Shown: piece by piece, positions 23,245 to 32,410 of the stretch
Position numbering within the stretch: the first letter of the stretch is position 1
Layout of the letters: the number at the start of each line of letters is the position of its first letter
DNA from: Clostridiales bacterium
GTDB taxonomy: Bacteria > Bacillota > Clostridia > Oscillospirales > Oscillospiraceae
Reading direction: 5' to 3'
Length of the DNA stretch: 64,000 bases
NCBI GenBank assembly: GCA_025757645.1
Contig: CP107216.1
Location: forward strand, 310,001-374,000
Made by a program: the position numbers and the translations under genes
The notes under the pieces: generated by a model
Seen by the model: only the letters and a program-made list of their open reading frames with translations
What the model was told of the DNA's origin: nothing
The model's database searches: none

Positions 23245-24558
23245 TCAGGCTTCCAGAACGATGCGGTTGAGGACATGCCTCATGCGCGCCTCATTGTAGA
23301 TTACCGGCACGGGATAGGTTCCGTTGCCCTCTGCCAGCGCCCACTTGATGATCTGCGGGAAGTCCTTCTGCTCGATGAAGTCAAAGCCCGTGGGAAGCCC
23401 CATCTCCCTGTTCATCTGACGGATCGCAGCAATAAAGGCGTTTGCCTTCTCTGCGTCGCTGCCGGTCGTCTTCACGCCGGTAATCTCCGCAAGATGCGCA
23501 AGCTGGGGATGGACTGCCGTGCCGTAGTCCTCCAGAACAATCGGCATGATGACCGCGTTCGCGAGCCCGTGCGCGGTGTTATAGATGCCGCCCATTGCGT
23601 GGGCAATCGCGTGAACATACCCGACGCCGGTGTGGTTGAAGGCAAGCCCTGCCTTATAGGAGGCGATGAGCATGGCCTCGCGGGCCTCCAGATCGTTCCC
23701 GTCCTCATAGGCGCGCTTGAGATTTCTGAATATCTTTACCACCGCTTCCTCCGCATTGCGGTTGCTGGCGTTGTTGTTATACGCCCACGTGACATAGCTC
23801 TCTACCGCATGGGTCAGCGCGTCGATACCCGTCGTCGCGGTGACGAATTTCGGCATGGACACCGTCAGCTTCGGGTCGAGAACGGCATATTTGGGGACGA
23901 GGTTGGGATCCATGATCGCGTACTTGTGGCGCTCGTCATGATCGGAGATCACAGCGCCCATTGTGACCTCGCTGCCCGTGCCGGACGTGGTGGGGACGGC
24001 AACGATCGGAGCGACCTTTATCATGACCTTCATCAGGCCCGCCATCTTCCCGATCGGCGTATTGGGCTTGGCAACGCGCGCCGCTGCCGCCTTGGCGGCG
24101 TCCATGGGGGAGCCGCCCCCGATCGCGAGGAAGCCGTCGCAGCCGTTTTCCAGATACTGCGCACGGATCGCCTCCACCGTCTTCACCGAGGGGTTTGCCT
24201 CCACCTGATCATAGATCGTGTAGCCAATACCATGGCGCTCAAGATTTTCCGCGATGGGCGGGACAATGGTTCTGCCGACGGTTGGGCCGGTCACGATCAT
24301 GACCTTGTTCACGTTCAGCTCTTTGAGTACCTCCGGGATCTTCTTTGCGCTGTCCGCTCCGCTTACCACCTTCGGGCCGGGGAACATGGCGTCCGTAAGC
24401 GGGAGCGCCTGCTCCATGATTTTGCTGTTCGCGCGGCACTTGAATACCGTAAGCTTATCCTTTGCCTTTTCAAAGAAGCGCTCGTCCATTGCGTATGCGA
24501 TACCGACCGCCGCGACAGCCGCCGCGCCGCAGAGAAGCGCCTTATATGTTTTCTTCAT
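23245..24558 (-). CDS. Iron-containing alcohol dehydrogenase with N-terminal membrane anchor (437 aa)
   Basis: Group III (Fe-ADH) family NAD(P)H-dependent alcohol/aldehyde oxidoreductase. The nucleotide-binding motif GGGSPMDAAK is near residue 148, the PTTSGTGSE motif near 188, and metal ligands lie in GIDALTHAVE and in the AHAMGGIYNTAHG segment (residues about 320-335). It is odd in starting with about 24 residues of basic-hydrophobic sequence (MKKTYKALLCGAAAVAAVGIAY), a likely membrane anchor not usual in this family; the catalytic domain begins around residue 55. It lies between the flavin reductase and hypA on one transcript. The substrate is unknown; an alcohol or ketone group produced or used by the operon's reductase is the simplest idea. 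Confidence 0.85.
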   Translation of the reverse strand: MKKTYKALLCGAAAVAAVGIAYAMDERFFEKAKDKLTVFKCRANSKIMEQALPLTDAMFPGPKVVSGADSAKKIPEVLKELNVNKVMIVTGPTVGRTIVPPIAENLERHGIGYTIYDQVEANPSVKTVEAIRAQYLENGCDGFLAIGGGSPMDAAKAAAARVAKPNTPIGKMAGLMKVMIKVAPIVAVPTTSGTGSEVTMGAVISDHDERHKYAIMDPNLVPKYAVLDPKLTVSMPKFVTATTGIDALTHAVESYVTWAYNNNASNRNAEEAVVKIFRNLKRAYEDGNDLEAREAMLIASYKAGLAFNHTGVGYVHAIAHAMGGIYNTAHGLANAVIMPIVLEDYGTAVHPQLAHLAEITGVKTTGSDAEKANAFIAAIRQMNREMGLPTGFDFIEQKDFPQIIKWALAEGNGTYPVPVIYNEARMRHVLNRIVLEA

Positions 24559-24575
24559 TTCAAACCCCTCTTTCC

Positions 24576-26654
24576 TTACTTAATGCGCATGACCGCGTCA
24601 TACGCGCTGTGTACCGCATCCGCGATCCTCCCGCTCTTGCACGCGTCTCCGACCGTTACCACATACGGGTACTGATTTTCAAGCGCCTTTGCCAGCGCGT
24701 TTACCGGGCGGACGCCCAGAGACAAGACGACCTCGTCAACCGTCACCGTGGTCAGCATACTGGTTCTGACGTCCTCGAGGATCACGCTGTCCTCCGTAAT
24801 CTTCATCAGGCGCTTGCCCGGCATAAACTCCGTGTCGTATTTCTGAATCCGGCTCAGCTCGTCATCCTTCAGCTGGAACCAAGTACCCGGTGCGATCTCC
24901 TCCGCCATCTCAACGACGACCACATGGTTTCCGCTCTCGTTGAGGATCTCCGTTGTTTCAAGCCCCGTCATGCCGCTGCCGATCACCGCGACGATCTTGC
25001 CGCTGATCTTCTTCTCACCCATAATGATCTCCGGCGCAGTGCAGACATTGGGCAGGTCGATGCCCTTGATTGAGCGCGGTCTTACCGGGACGCCGCCCGT
25101 CGCGATGACGACGGCATAGGGCTTGAGTTTGGCGATGGCCTTTTCCGTGGCCTCCGTGCCGAGCTTTACCTCTACGCCGAGCTTCTCCACGTTTGCCATC
25201 AGGTCTTCGATCGACCAGTAGAGCTTACCTTTGAGCAGGCAGGTCGAGGCGGTCTTCACCTGTCCTCCGGCCTTCTCTTCTTTCTCAAAAACGGTCACGG
25301 CAAAGCCGCGCCTCGCCATGATCTCCGCCGCCATCAAACCGGCGGGGCCTGCACCGACAACAACGACCCTGCGCCCCTCGCCGTCCTTCGGCATGTTGGC
25401 GAAAAACCGCTCCTGTCCGACCGCGGGATTGAGCGCGCATTCGCCGTTCTTTCCGCTCAATGCCCCGTAGGTGAAGCTCTCGATGCAGTTGAGGCAGCCG
25501 ATGCAGCGCTTGATCTCGTTGGTGCGTCCCTCCTCCGTCTTCTTCACCCAGTAGGGGTCGCAGATAAAGGTGCGGGCGGAGCCGATAAAGTCCTGCACTC
25601 CCTCCTCAAGCTGCCGCTCCGCCTGATCGGGAGAGCGCATGAAGTTGGCCGCGCACACAGGGATTTTGACGGTCTCCTTGATCGCCTTTGCCAGATAGGC
25701 CCGCCAGCCCGGCTCAAAGGACGTGGGCTCAAGCCAATAATTGTAAGTATCATAGCAGGCGGAGGATACGTTGATCGCGTCAACACCCAGCTCTTCCAGC
25801 CGTTTTGCGATCCGCTTTCCTTCCTCCAGATCATAGCCCTTTCCGGGCTTACCGATCCGGTCATACATCTCGTCGGCAGACAGGCGCACCATCAGCGGAT
25901 AGTCCTTTCCGCAGGCGGCCTTAATGCCGGTGATGATTTCGCTGATAAAGCGCAGGCGGTTATCAAAGCTCCCGCCGTACTCATCCTTGCGGTGATTGGT
26001 GTTTGGGGAAAGGAACTGCTGGATCAGATAGCCGTGGGCCGCGTGCAGCTCCACGAGGTCAACGCCTGCCTTTTTGCAGCGGACCGCTGCGTCGATGAAA
26101 TCCTGAATCGTTCTCTTGACCTCGAACTTTGTCATCGCGCGCATCGGGCTTGGGACATGATAGCTGCGCTCACAAACGGACGGGGCGGCGACCGGCTGGC
26201 AGATTCCCTTCTCCTCCAGCGCCATCATCGTAGGCGTCGCCTTGTAGAGCATCTCCATAATTTCCGGCTTTTTCTCCACCAGCGGCAGGATCATCGGAAG
26301 GGAATTCACGCTGCTGGCATAGCCCTGACGGCCGGGGTGGTGCAGCTGGATGCCGAGTTTCGCGCCGTGCCTGTGGATTCTCCCCACGAATTCGCGCATC
26401 GGCTCGATATGGTAGTCATGGCTCATCGCAAGCTGGGTAAAGGAAGATGTCGCGTACATGTCGTTGACGCGGCAGATCCCCGGGATGATCAGTCCCACGC
26501 CACCCTTGGCCCGCTCCTCATAGTAGTCCATGAGCTTTTCCGTGGGCTTGCCGTTGGCCTGACCCATGCTGAACTCGGCGGCGGTCATGACCGTGCGGTT
26601 TTTGATTTCCAGATTGCCGATCTTCATCGGCGAGAGAAGCATTGAATAGTCCAT
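24576..26654 (-). CDS. Old-yellow-enzyme-type NADH:flavin oxidoreductase with 4Fe-4S and FAD domains (692 aa)
   Basis: Three-part enzyme of the 2,4-dienoyl-CoA reductase/BaiCD-BaiH/enoate reductase family. Residues 1 to about 370 are the FMN TIM barrel, with active-site HAAHGYLIQQF and YGGSFDNRLRF. A 4Fe-4S motif follows (CIGCLNC...C, about 385-410). The FAD domain starts with VVVGAGPAGLMAAEI (about 435) and the NAD(P) domain has VIGSGMTGLETTEI (about 565). Such enzymes reduce activated C=C bonds of unsaturated acids, steroids, bile acids, bilins or aromatics with NADH. It follows the Fe-S gene by 3 bp. Its substrate cannot be read from sequence. Confidence 0.88.
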   Translation of the reverse strand: MDYSMLLSPMKIGNLEIKNRTVMTAAEFSMGQANGKPTEKLMDYYEERAKGGVGLIIPGICRVNDMYATSSFTQLAMSHDYHIEPMREFVGRIHRHGAKLGIQLHHPGRQGYASSVNSLPMILPLVEKKPEIMEMLYKATPTMMALEEKGICQPVAAPSVCERSYHVPSPMRAMTKFEVKRTIQDFIDAAVRCKKAGVDLVELHAAHGYLIQQFLSPNTNHRKDEYGGSFDNRLRFISEIITGIKAACGKDYPLMVRLSADEMYDRIGKPGKGYDLEEGKRIAKRLEELGVDAINVSSACYDTYNYWLEPTSFEPGWRAYLAKAIKETVKIPVCAANFMRSPDQAERQLEEGVQDFIGSARTFICDPYWVKKTEEGRTNEIKRCIGCLNCIESFTYGALSGKNGECALNPAVGQERFFANMPKDGEGRRVVVVGAGPAGLMAAEIMARRGFAVTVFEKEEKAGGQVKTASTCLLKGKLYWSIEDLMANVEKLGVEVKLGTEATEKAIAKLKPYAVVIATGGVPVRPRSIKGIDLPNVCTAPEIIMGEKKISGKIVAVIGSGMTGLETTEILNESGNHVVVVEMAEEIAPGTWFQLKDDELSRIQKYDTEFMPGKRLMKITEDSVILEDVRTSMLTTVTVDEVVLSLGVRPVNALAKALENQYPYVVTVGDACKSGRIADAVHSAYDAVMRIK

Positions 26655-26657
26655 TTT

Positions 26658-27608
26658 TTATTCCTCCCTGTTGTTATCTTCAAGGGTGACCGTGTCCAGC
26701 TCGGGTCTTCCGTACTTTCCGGCCAGCAGCAGCTCCCTATGCATTACTTCATCATAGCCATAATCCTTGCGCTCCTCCAGCTCCCGGGCGCAGCCCTTGC
26801 AGGTGGCGACGCACAGCTCGCATCCCATGCACTTTTCCTTGTCAAAAATGACCATGCCGTCCTTGATCTTATTTGCGCCGAAGGGGCAGCGCTTCACGCA
26901 CATTCCGCACTCCTGCGCGCCCAGACATTTGCTTCTGTCGCGCTTGATCACCTCCGGGCCTTTTTCGCAGTTGATCCCCGGCCCGAGGATGCGCGTCCCC
27001 TTGACGACCGCGCACACCTCCCTGTCACAGTTGCACATGACAAACGCACCGGACTTTTTGCCGAACATGTAAAGGACATTGTGGACATAGCCCTTTTTGT
27101 GCATGTCGGCAAGGATCTCCTTTGCCTCCTCCTTTGTCACAGGATGATGACCGAGCGGCAGGTTCTCATAGATGTCCGCGCCGTAATAGAGTGTGAGATC
27201 CTTGATCTCCGGCTCTGTCACGCCCTCCGGATACTTCTTGAGCGCCACCTCGCAGATACAGGGGCCTGCGGAAACGTGCGCACCTGCGCCGACTTCTACT
27301 GTATAGACAAAGTCTATGACGTTTTCGGCAGCCTTTTGGCTTAGGATAATGCCATGCGGGAGAAAGTAGTTGCCGGTCTTGGAGGTGTTCTCCATTTTAG
27401 CCATCAGCTTTTTATAAAACTCCCGCTTCTCCTCCGTCGTCGCTCCCTCATAGCCGCGCATCAAGATATCGCCGGTCTTCAGGATGGTCGGCTCACTCGC
27501 CCCGTAGGCATAGTGCATAATGTACTGGGCGAGGGAAACGGGTTTTGCTTTTTCTCCCTTCCCCTGAAAGGACACGGTCTTTCCTTTCTTGTAGTTCAGC
27601 AGTGCCAC
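26658..27608 (-). CDS. Di-[4Fe-4S] ferredoxin-like electron-transfer protein (316 aa)
   Basis: First gene of the operon, starting at GTG 27,608 behind AGGAGG. Residues about 130-215 contain an unusual cysteine region (GPCICE, CNCDREVC), and residues about 235-285 carry two 4Fe-4S motifs, CGMCVKRCPFG (with an earlier Cys in CLGAQEC) and CMGCELCVATCKGC. The first half is not recognised. The same order (GPCxC, CNCxxxC, then a ferredoxin domain) occurs in residues 184-310 of the chromosomal flavoprotein at 55,352-57,892, so the two are related modules. The protein probably passes electrons to or from the flavin reductase encoded 3 bp downstream. No membrane segment is visible. Confidence 0.8.
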   Translation of the reverse strand: MALLNYKKGKTVSFQGKGEKAKPVSLAQYIMHYAYGASEPTILKTGDILMRGYEGATTEEKREFYKKLMAKMENTSKTGNYFLPHGIILSQKAAENVIDFVYTVEVGAGAHVSAGPCICEVALKKYPEGVTEPEIKDLTLYYGADIYENLPLGHHPVTKEEAKEILADMHKKGYVHNVLYMFGKKSGAFVMCNCDREVCAVVKGTRILGPGINCEKGPEVIKRDRSKCLGAQECGMCVKRCPFGANKIKDGMVIFDKEKCMGCELCVATCKGCARELEERKDYGYDEVMHRELLLAGKYGRPELDTVTLEDNNREE

Positions 27609-27656
27609 TTCTCTTTTTCCTCCTTGATTTGTTAATTAAATGTCTAAGCTGTTTTC

Positions 27657-27708
27657 ATTTTAGATTATCGCCGAAAAATGTCAATATCGGCGAAAAGCAT
27701 TCTAAAAT
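27657..27708. promoter_or_regulatory. Nested inverted repeats between the TetR gene and the Fe-S operon
   Basis: ATTTTAGA (27,657-27,664) faces TCTAAAAT (27,701-27,708), and inside them TCGCCGA (27,668-27,674) faces TCGGCGA (27,687-27,693). The site lies in the divergent region between the TetR gene and the operon, the expected operator for control of both. Confidence 0.6.
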
Positions 27709-27820
27709 TGTCACAAAAACCATGTATGTGTTTTGCATACGAAGAATTTCATTGTGCTTGAAACAGCTTTACAAATATGCTAAAATGTAAGCATAGATTT
27801 TTTGAAAAGAAGGGACAAAG

Positions 27821-28405
27821 ATGACCGGCAAACACCAAACGGCAAGTTTGATTGCCGATACGGCAATGGAATTATTTCGTAAAAAGGGTTACGAGTCTGT
27901 CTCCGTTAACAGCATCTGTGAGCAGGCCGGTGTCTCCCGTGTGACCTTCTATTCGATTTTTTCCAATAAGGATCAGATCATCGGCTTTATTCTCAATGAC
28001 TTTCAGAACCAGTTTAAAGAAGACTTCTCCTCCTTTATCGCCGCAGAAAATGACTTTGAGCGGGTCATGATTCTGTTCAATTATTACGTGGAGCTGTCTG
28101 AACGCGGCGGTTACCAGCTTATGCTGGAGTTGCTGAAAGCGGAGTTGGAGCGTTCCATCGGCATTATGGACGCCGTTTATGTCTTCAACGACTGGTTTGT
28201 CAAGCTCATCGGGAACTGTCAGAAATCCGGTATTATCCGAAACAAGGGAAACGCAGCTGAGCTTGTTTCATTGGGGATTCAGGTCGCGATCTCCGCTCAA
28301 TATGAATGGTGCCGGAGAAAAGGGGCTTTTTCCTATCGGGAGAAAACCAGAAAGGATATGGAGATTTTATACGACGTCGCCCCGGCTTACCGTAAAAGCT
28401 GGTAA
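27821..28405 (+). CDS. TetR-family regulator of the Fe-S/flavin reductase/HypAB operon (194 aa)
   Basis: The N-terminal TetR HTH spans residues about 10-55 (ADTAMELFRKKGYESVSVNSICEQAGVSRVTFYSIFSNKDQII); the rest is an all-helical ligand-binding and dimer domain without recognised subfamily. It is divergent from the operon starting at 27,608, and the 212-bp gap carries nested inverted repeats, so it most likely represses both promoters and responds to a substrate or product of the flavin reductase. A hairpin at 28,421 follows. All three TetR genes in this window sit beside old-yellow-enzyme-type reductases. Confidence 0.85.
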   Translation: MTGKHQTASLIADTAMELFRKKGYESVSVNSICEQAGVSRVTFYSIFSNKDQIIGFILNDFQNQFKEDFSSFIAAENDFERVMILFNYYVELSERGGYQLMLELLKAELERSIGIMDAVYVFNDWFVKLIGNCQKSGIIRNKGNAAELVSLGIQVAISAQYEWCRRKGAFSYREKTRKDMEILYDVAPAYRKSW

Positions 28406-28420
28406 AGCAATATGCAGCAC

Positions 28421-28451
28421 AATGCCCGGCTCTGTTTTGGAGCCGGGCATT
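28421..28451. terminator. Hairpin between convergent TetR and flavin reductase genes
   Basis: AATGCCCGGCTC (28,421-28,432) pairs with GAGCCGGGCATT (28,440-28,451). The T-run is weak on both strands, but the position between two convergent genes fits a bidirectional terminator. Confidence 0.6.
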
Positions 28452-28509
28452 GCCATGTTGATTATCGTATCTTTTTAAAGGGTGTGCAAGAACAGCGCCT
28501 TACTATGCT

Positions 28510-30450
28510 TCAGTTCAGGCTGTAGCCGAACTTGCTGCCGTGGAGGACTGCCTTGTTGATCTTGCCGGTGGCGATGGCATCGCCCGCCTTCCAGACGCTG
28601 GGATGGCCGGAAGCAAGCAGCTCCTGCCACAGTGCGTCGTTGGGCTTCACACCCACGGACAGAACGATCACGTCTGCGGGAAGCTCCTTCACCTCGCCGT
28701 CCTTGGTGCTCTCAATGAACAGCTTGCCGTCGGCAAATTTCACAACCTTGTTATTATAAAATAGGGCAACACCCTGATCGTTGCAGTGGCGGACCTCCAG
28801 CAGCGCTTCGTTCTGATAGCGCATATCCAGCATATCCACCGGCCATTCGGGCAGCATATCCACCACGGAAACTTGATTAGTGCCCTGACGGTTGATATAC
28901 AGCGCAGTCTCCAGCCCGGTAATGCCACCGCCGATGACAACGACCTTCTTGTTTGCAAACTGCATGTCGTTGGCAAGCACGTCGTGCGCCTGAACCGTCT
29001 GTACCTGATCCAGCCCCTCGAGTGGGATGGAAATGACGTTGCTGCCGGTTGCAACCAGAATGGAATGGGGTTTGAGAGCCAGAACCTCCTGCGCCGTGAC
29101 CTCCTTCCCCAGCTTCATCGTGATATTCAGCTTCTTTGCCATGGACTTATAATAGTCGATAGCCCACTCAAATTTGCCCTTGAAGGGGGGCTTCTTTGCA
29201 ACATGGAGGTTACCGCCGATCTCATCGCGTTTGTCGAACACCACCACGTCAAAGCCGCGCTGTTTGAGCGTGACCGCAGCTTCCATGCCCGCGGGGCCTG
29301 CGCCGATGACCGCCACCAGACGGCCGTCCCCGTCCTGAACGATGGGGCGCTTGGAGCCTTCGCGCAGGGCAAAGGGGTTCACGGAGCAGTTCGTCTGCTC
29401 ATAGCTGAACGGATTGACATTGAAGCAATTCATGCAGGAGATGCAGTAGCGAAGCTCATCCTCGCGACCTTCGGCACACTTCTTTACCCATTCGCGCTCA
29501 GCCAGAATGCCGCGGCCCATGCCGACCATGTCGCACTTGCCGTCATTGATGATCTGATCCACGAAATCCGGGTGACGGATGCTGCCGGTAGCTACTACGG
29601 GAACGGAAACAGCATTCTTGACCATGGTAGCAGCAGGAACCTTCCAGCCTTCGGCACGATGCACATCGCCGGACATAATATCGTCCTGATGATATATTGT
29701 GCCGCCGGCGGACACTGCAATCATATCCGCACCGGCCTTTTCCAGATAGGGAGCGACCTCGGCGGCCTGTTCCGGCGTGATTCCGTCGTTGCCGTTGGGA
29801 CCTTCACTCTTGGGGTAGTCAAAGCCCTGCATTTTCACGGAGATGATTTTATCCGGTCCGATGACCTTGCGGATGCGGGTCAAAATCTCCGTGGCAAAAC
29901 GGGTGCGATCCTCTACCTTATTCCAGCCGTACTCATCAGTGCGGTGATTGAACAGAGGAGAAATGAACTGGCAGGCCAGATAGCCATGACAGGTTTGGAA
30001 CTCGATGCCGTCCGCACCGGCGGCCATAGCACGCTTGGCAGCGGCCACAAACTTGTCCTGAATGGCGTGGATCTCGTCCTTCGTCAGCTCGTCCACAGTC
30101 TTCGGATCAATGCCGGAATAGTTGGTTGCGCCGGGATGCCAAAGCTGGAACAGGATCTTTGCGTCGTACTTATGGGCAGCAAGCACCAGCCTGCGAAGCC
30201 CGGGGATAAAGCGGTCATCATAAATGCCCGGCTGCAAGGGCAGCACAGAAGGCCACTCCGGGTCTACGATCATTGCGCCGGGAACAAGAAGCCCCACGCC
30301 GCCCGCGGCGACCGATTCCACATAGGCGATGTCTTTTGCGGATACGCTGTCGTCGAAATTAGAAATATTCTTTGCCATCGCAAGGAACATCACTCTGTTT
30401 TTCACGGTCTGATTACCGATTTTAATAGGCTCCAAAAATTTATGGCTCAT
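28510..30450 (-). CDS. Second old-yellow-enzyme-type flavin reductase with 4Fe-4S and FAD domains (646 aa)
   Basis: Same three-part layout as the 24,576 enzyme: FMN barrel (1 to about 340), 4Fe-4S motif CISCMNC...C (about 345-365), FAD domain with VAVIGAGPAGMEAAV (about 382) and NAD(P) domain with VVVIGGGITGLETAL (about 515). In the barrel the usual active-site His-x-x-His reads EFQTCHGYL here, so the first His is replaced, which may alter substrate choice. It is the last gene of an operon with two short-chain dehydrogenases, behind a divergent TetR gene. In gut Clostridia, such reductase-plus-dehydrogenase sets act on steroids and bile acids (BaiCD/BaiH, Osr-type enzymes); that this one does is inference only. 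Confidence 0.88.
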   Translation of the reverse strand: MSHKFLEPIKIGNQTVKNRVMFLAMAKNISNFDDSVSAKDIAYVESVAAGGVGLLVPGAMIVDPEWPSVLPLQPGIYDDRFIPGLRRLVLAAHKYDAKILFQLWHPGATNYSGIDPKTVDELTKDEIHAIQDKFVAAAKRAMAAGADGIEFQTCHGYLACQFISPLFNHRTDEYGWNKVEDRTRFATEILTRIRKVIGPDKIISVKMQGFDYPKSEGPNGNDGITPEQAAEVAPYLEKAGADMIAVSAGGTIYHQDDIMSGDVHRAEGWKVPAATMVKNAVSVPVVATGSIRHPDFVDQIINDGKCDMVGMGRGILAEREWVKKCAEGREDELRYCISCMNCFNVNPFSYEQTNCSVNPFALREGSKRPIVQDGDGRLVAVIGAGPAGMEAAVTLKQRGFDVVVFDKRDEIGGNLHVAKKPPFKGKFEWAIDYYKSMAKKLNITMKLGKEVTAQEVLALKPHSILVATGSNVISIPLEGLDQVQTVQAHDVLANDMQFANKKVVVIGGGITGLETALYINRQGTNQVSVVDMLPEWPVDMLDMRYQNEALLEVRHCNDQGVALFYNNKVVKFADGKLFIESTKDGEVKELPADVIVLSVGVKPNDALWQELLASGHPSVWKAGDAIATGKINKAVLHGSKFGYSLN

Positions 30451-30462
30451 GATGTGACCTCC

Positions 30463-31293
30463 TTATACAAACATGGCTTCACCGGAAGCGCGGACAGTCA
30501 GCTCACTGATATTCACGCCCCAAGGCTGGTCAATGGCGTAAATGATGTTGTCCGCCAGAATAGACGGAGAAAAGTCAAAGCAATGGATGCTCTCCGTGTC
30601 AAGACGATCGGGGATCGCCAACCCCATAAATGCGTCAATGATTTTCCCGTAAATGCCGGACAGACCTGCATTATAATCTACTTCTGTAGAGACCAGACCC
30701 GTATTTGCCACGGATGTGGGCTTGATGTTGGTAACTTTGATTTTCCCGCGGGATTCTACGCGCAGGCTGTCGCCCAGCATTCTGACGGCGGCCTTTGTCA
30801 CATTATAGACCCCGCAACCGCTCACGGGATAGTTGCCGAGGATGGAGGAAATGTTCACGATATGTCCCTGCCCCTGCTCAATCATCTGGTCATAGACCGC
30901 CGCGATGCCGTACAGTGTACCATTGATCGCGGTAGCAATGCTTTGCTCCCATGCTTCCATGGCAATTGCGTGTTCGCTGTAATAGGCAAGCGGCATTGTG
31001 CCGGCATCATTGACCAGCACATCAATGCGTCCGTAGGTGTCCACGGCGAACTTCGCCATGGCATTGACCTGATCTTTCACACGAACATCGGTCTTGATGT
31101 AGGAAGCCTCGCCGCCGCTTTCACGGATCTCCTGCGTAATTTCCCGGAGCAATTCCTCACGCCGCGCGGCCAGAACGACCTTTCCGCCCAACTCGGCGGC
31201 CTTCTTTGCGGTCTCTTTGCCGAAACCGCTGGAAGCGCCGGTGATGACAATGACCTTGTCTTTTATGTAGTTTTCGGTTCTATAGCTGTTCAT
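30463..31293 (-). CDS. Short-chain dehydrogenase/reductase 1 of the TetR-controlled operon (276 aa)
   Basis: Classical SDR: cofactor loop TGASSGFGKET (residues 18-28), a VNDAGT segment in place of the usual NNAG, catalytic Ser in NISSILGN and Tyr-x-x-x-Lys in VYNVTKAAV (about residues 165-170). It oxidises or reduces a hydroxyl/keto group with NAD(P)H in the cytosol. ATG 31,293 follows TAGGAGG. It lies 12 bp before the flavin reductase and 15 bp after a clear paralogue, so the three genes form one operon. The C-terminal 60 residues and the final motif VRASGEAMFV match the paralogue. The pair could catalyse oxidation and reduction at one carbon with opposite stereochemistry; this is inference. 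Confidence 0.87.
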   Translation of the reverse strand: MNSYRTENYIKDKVIVITGASSGFGKETAKKAAELGGKVVLAARREELLREITQEIRESGGEASYIKTDVRVKDQVNAMAKFAVDTYGRIDVLVNDAGTMPLAYYSEHAIAMEAWEQSIATAINGTLYGIAAVYDQMIEQGQGHIVNISSILGNYPVSGCGVYNVTKAAVRMLGDSLRVESRGKIKVTNIKPTSVANTGLVSTEVDYNAGLSGIYGKIIDAFMGLAIPDRLDTESIHCFDFSPSILADNIIYAIDQPWGVNISELTVRASGEAMFV

Positions 31294-31308
31294 CGAAACA
31301 CCTCCTAA

Positions 31309-32163
31309 TCAAATGACAAAGGATTCGCCTGAAGCGCGCACGGTCAGATCACCGATGCTGACACCCCAAGGCTGATTGATGGCATAAATAATATTGTCCG
31401 CCAAGACCTGTGGATCAGGATCGTTGTAGGTCATGCTGTTGATGTCATGGAAATCGGGACGCAGCGGAGTCTCTTCTACCCAGTTGCTGAGGATTTCAAG
31501 GGGGCCTGCCACTGCGGGCATCATTGCCATCTGATCGACCACGCTGCTGGAAAGGTTGGTCTTCATAAAGCCGGTGGGCTTAATGGTCGTGACCTTGATT
31601 TTGCCCTGACACTCGCTGCGCAGAGATTCCGCCAGATACTGCACGCCCATCTTTGCGACCTGATACACGCCTGCGCCCGCAACGGGGAAGTTGGCGTAGA
31701 TGGAGGAGACATTAATCACCTGTCCCTGTCCCTGCTTGATCATCTGGTCATAGACGGCGGAGATGCCAAAAATAGTGCCCTTGATGCTGATGTCGATGCA
31801 CTGTTCCCATTTGTCCAGCGCCTGCTCATGCTCACTGAAAAAGGCCAGCGGCATCGTCCCGGCGTTGTTAACAAGCACATCGATCCTGCCGTAGGTATCT
31901 ACCGCGAATTTAGCCATTGCGAAAACATCGTCCTTTTTCGCCACGTCTGTTACGATGTAGCTGGCCTCACCGCCCGCCGCCTTGATCTCCGCCACGGTCT
32001 CCTTCAGCTTCTCTTCGCTGCGTGCCGCCAGAACGATCTTGCCGCCCATCTCTGCGGCTCGCTTTGCAGTCAGCTTGCCGAAGCCGCTGGAGGCGCCGGT
32101 GATAATAATGACCTTGCCTTCCACGTAGTTTTTCTGAATGTAATTGCTCTTGTATGTCTCCAA
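31309..32163 (-). CDS. Short-chain dehydrogenase/reductase 2 of the TetR-controlled operon (284 aa)
   Basis: SDR with TGASSGFGKLT, VNNAGT, NVSSIYAN and VYQVAKMG, i.e. all catalytic residues (Asn, Ser, Tyr, Lys). I place the start at TTG 32,163, which has AGGAGG 8 nt upstream and makes the N-terminus (ETYKSNYIQKN) align with the paralogue (NSYRTENYIKD). An ATG at 32,202 would put the ribosome binding site inside the gene. It differs from its partner mainly in an insertion around residues 205-245 (the substrate-binding lid), suggesting a different substrate or face. First gene of the operon; the divergent TetR gene lies 248 bp away. Confidence 0.87.
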   Translation of the reverse strand: METYKSNYIQKNYVEGKVIIITGASSGFGKLTAKRAAEMGGKIVLAARSEEKLKETVAEIKAAGGEASYIVTDVAKKDDVFAMAKFAVDTYGRIDVLVNNAGTMPLAFFSEHEQALDKWEQCIDISIKGTIFGISAVYDQMIKQGQGQVINVSSIYANFPVAGAGVYQVAKMGVQYLAESLRSECQGKIKVTTIKPTGFMKTNLSSSVVDQMAMMPAVAGPLEILSNWVEETPLRPDFHDINSMTYNDPDPQVLADNIIYAINQPWGVSIGDLTVRASGESFVI

Positions 32164-32347
32164 TTCAATTACCTCCTGTCTGATTGATTTGTTGTGCGTC
32201 ATGACTCACACGTTTGATGTGTTAATTTTAAAACAAACATGGGGCAAAATACATTCACAATCTTCCACTTTTCTGTATTAGTTCATAATTATCCTTTTTT
32301 CTGAATTTAATTCTCCCGTTTTGAGCCGTTATCAAATCGTTCATTTC

Positions 32348-32410
32348 TTGTATTTCTGCAAAAACTGTGTTAAAATTTTATTATGCTAACAGAAACTGGG
32401 GGGGGGTACC
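32348..32410 (+). promoter_or_regulatory. Promoter and poly-G ribosome binding site of the second TetR gene
   Basis: TTGTAT (32,348-32,353), a 17-bp spacer and TAAAAT (32,371-32,376). A run of nine G (32,398-32,406) acts as the Shine-Dalgarno, 4 nt before a GTG start. Slippage in the run could vary translation. The rest of the divergent gap holds no other clear site. Confidence 0.55.
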
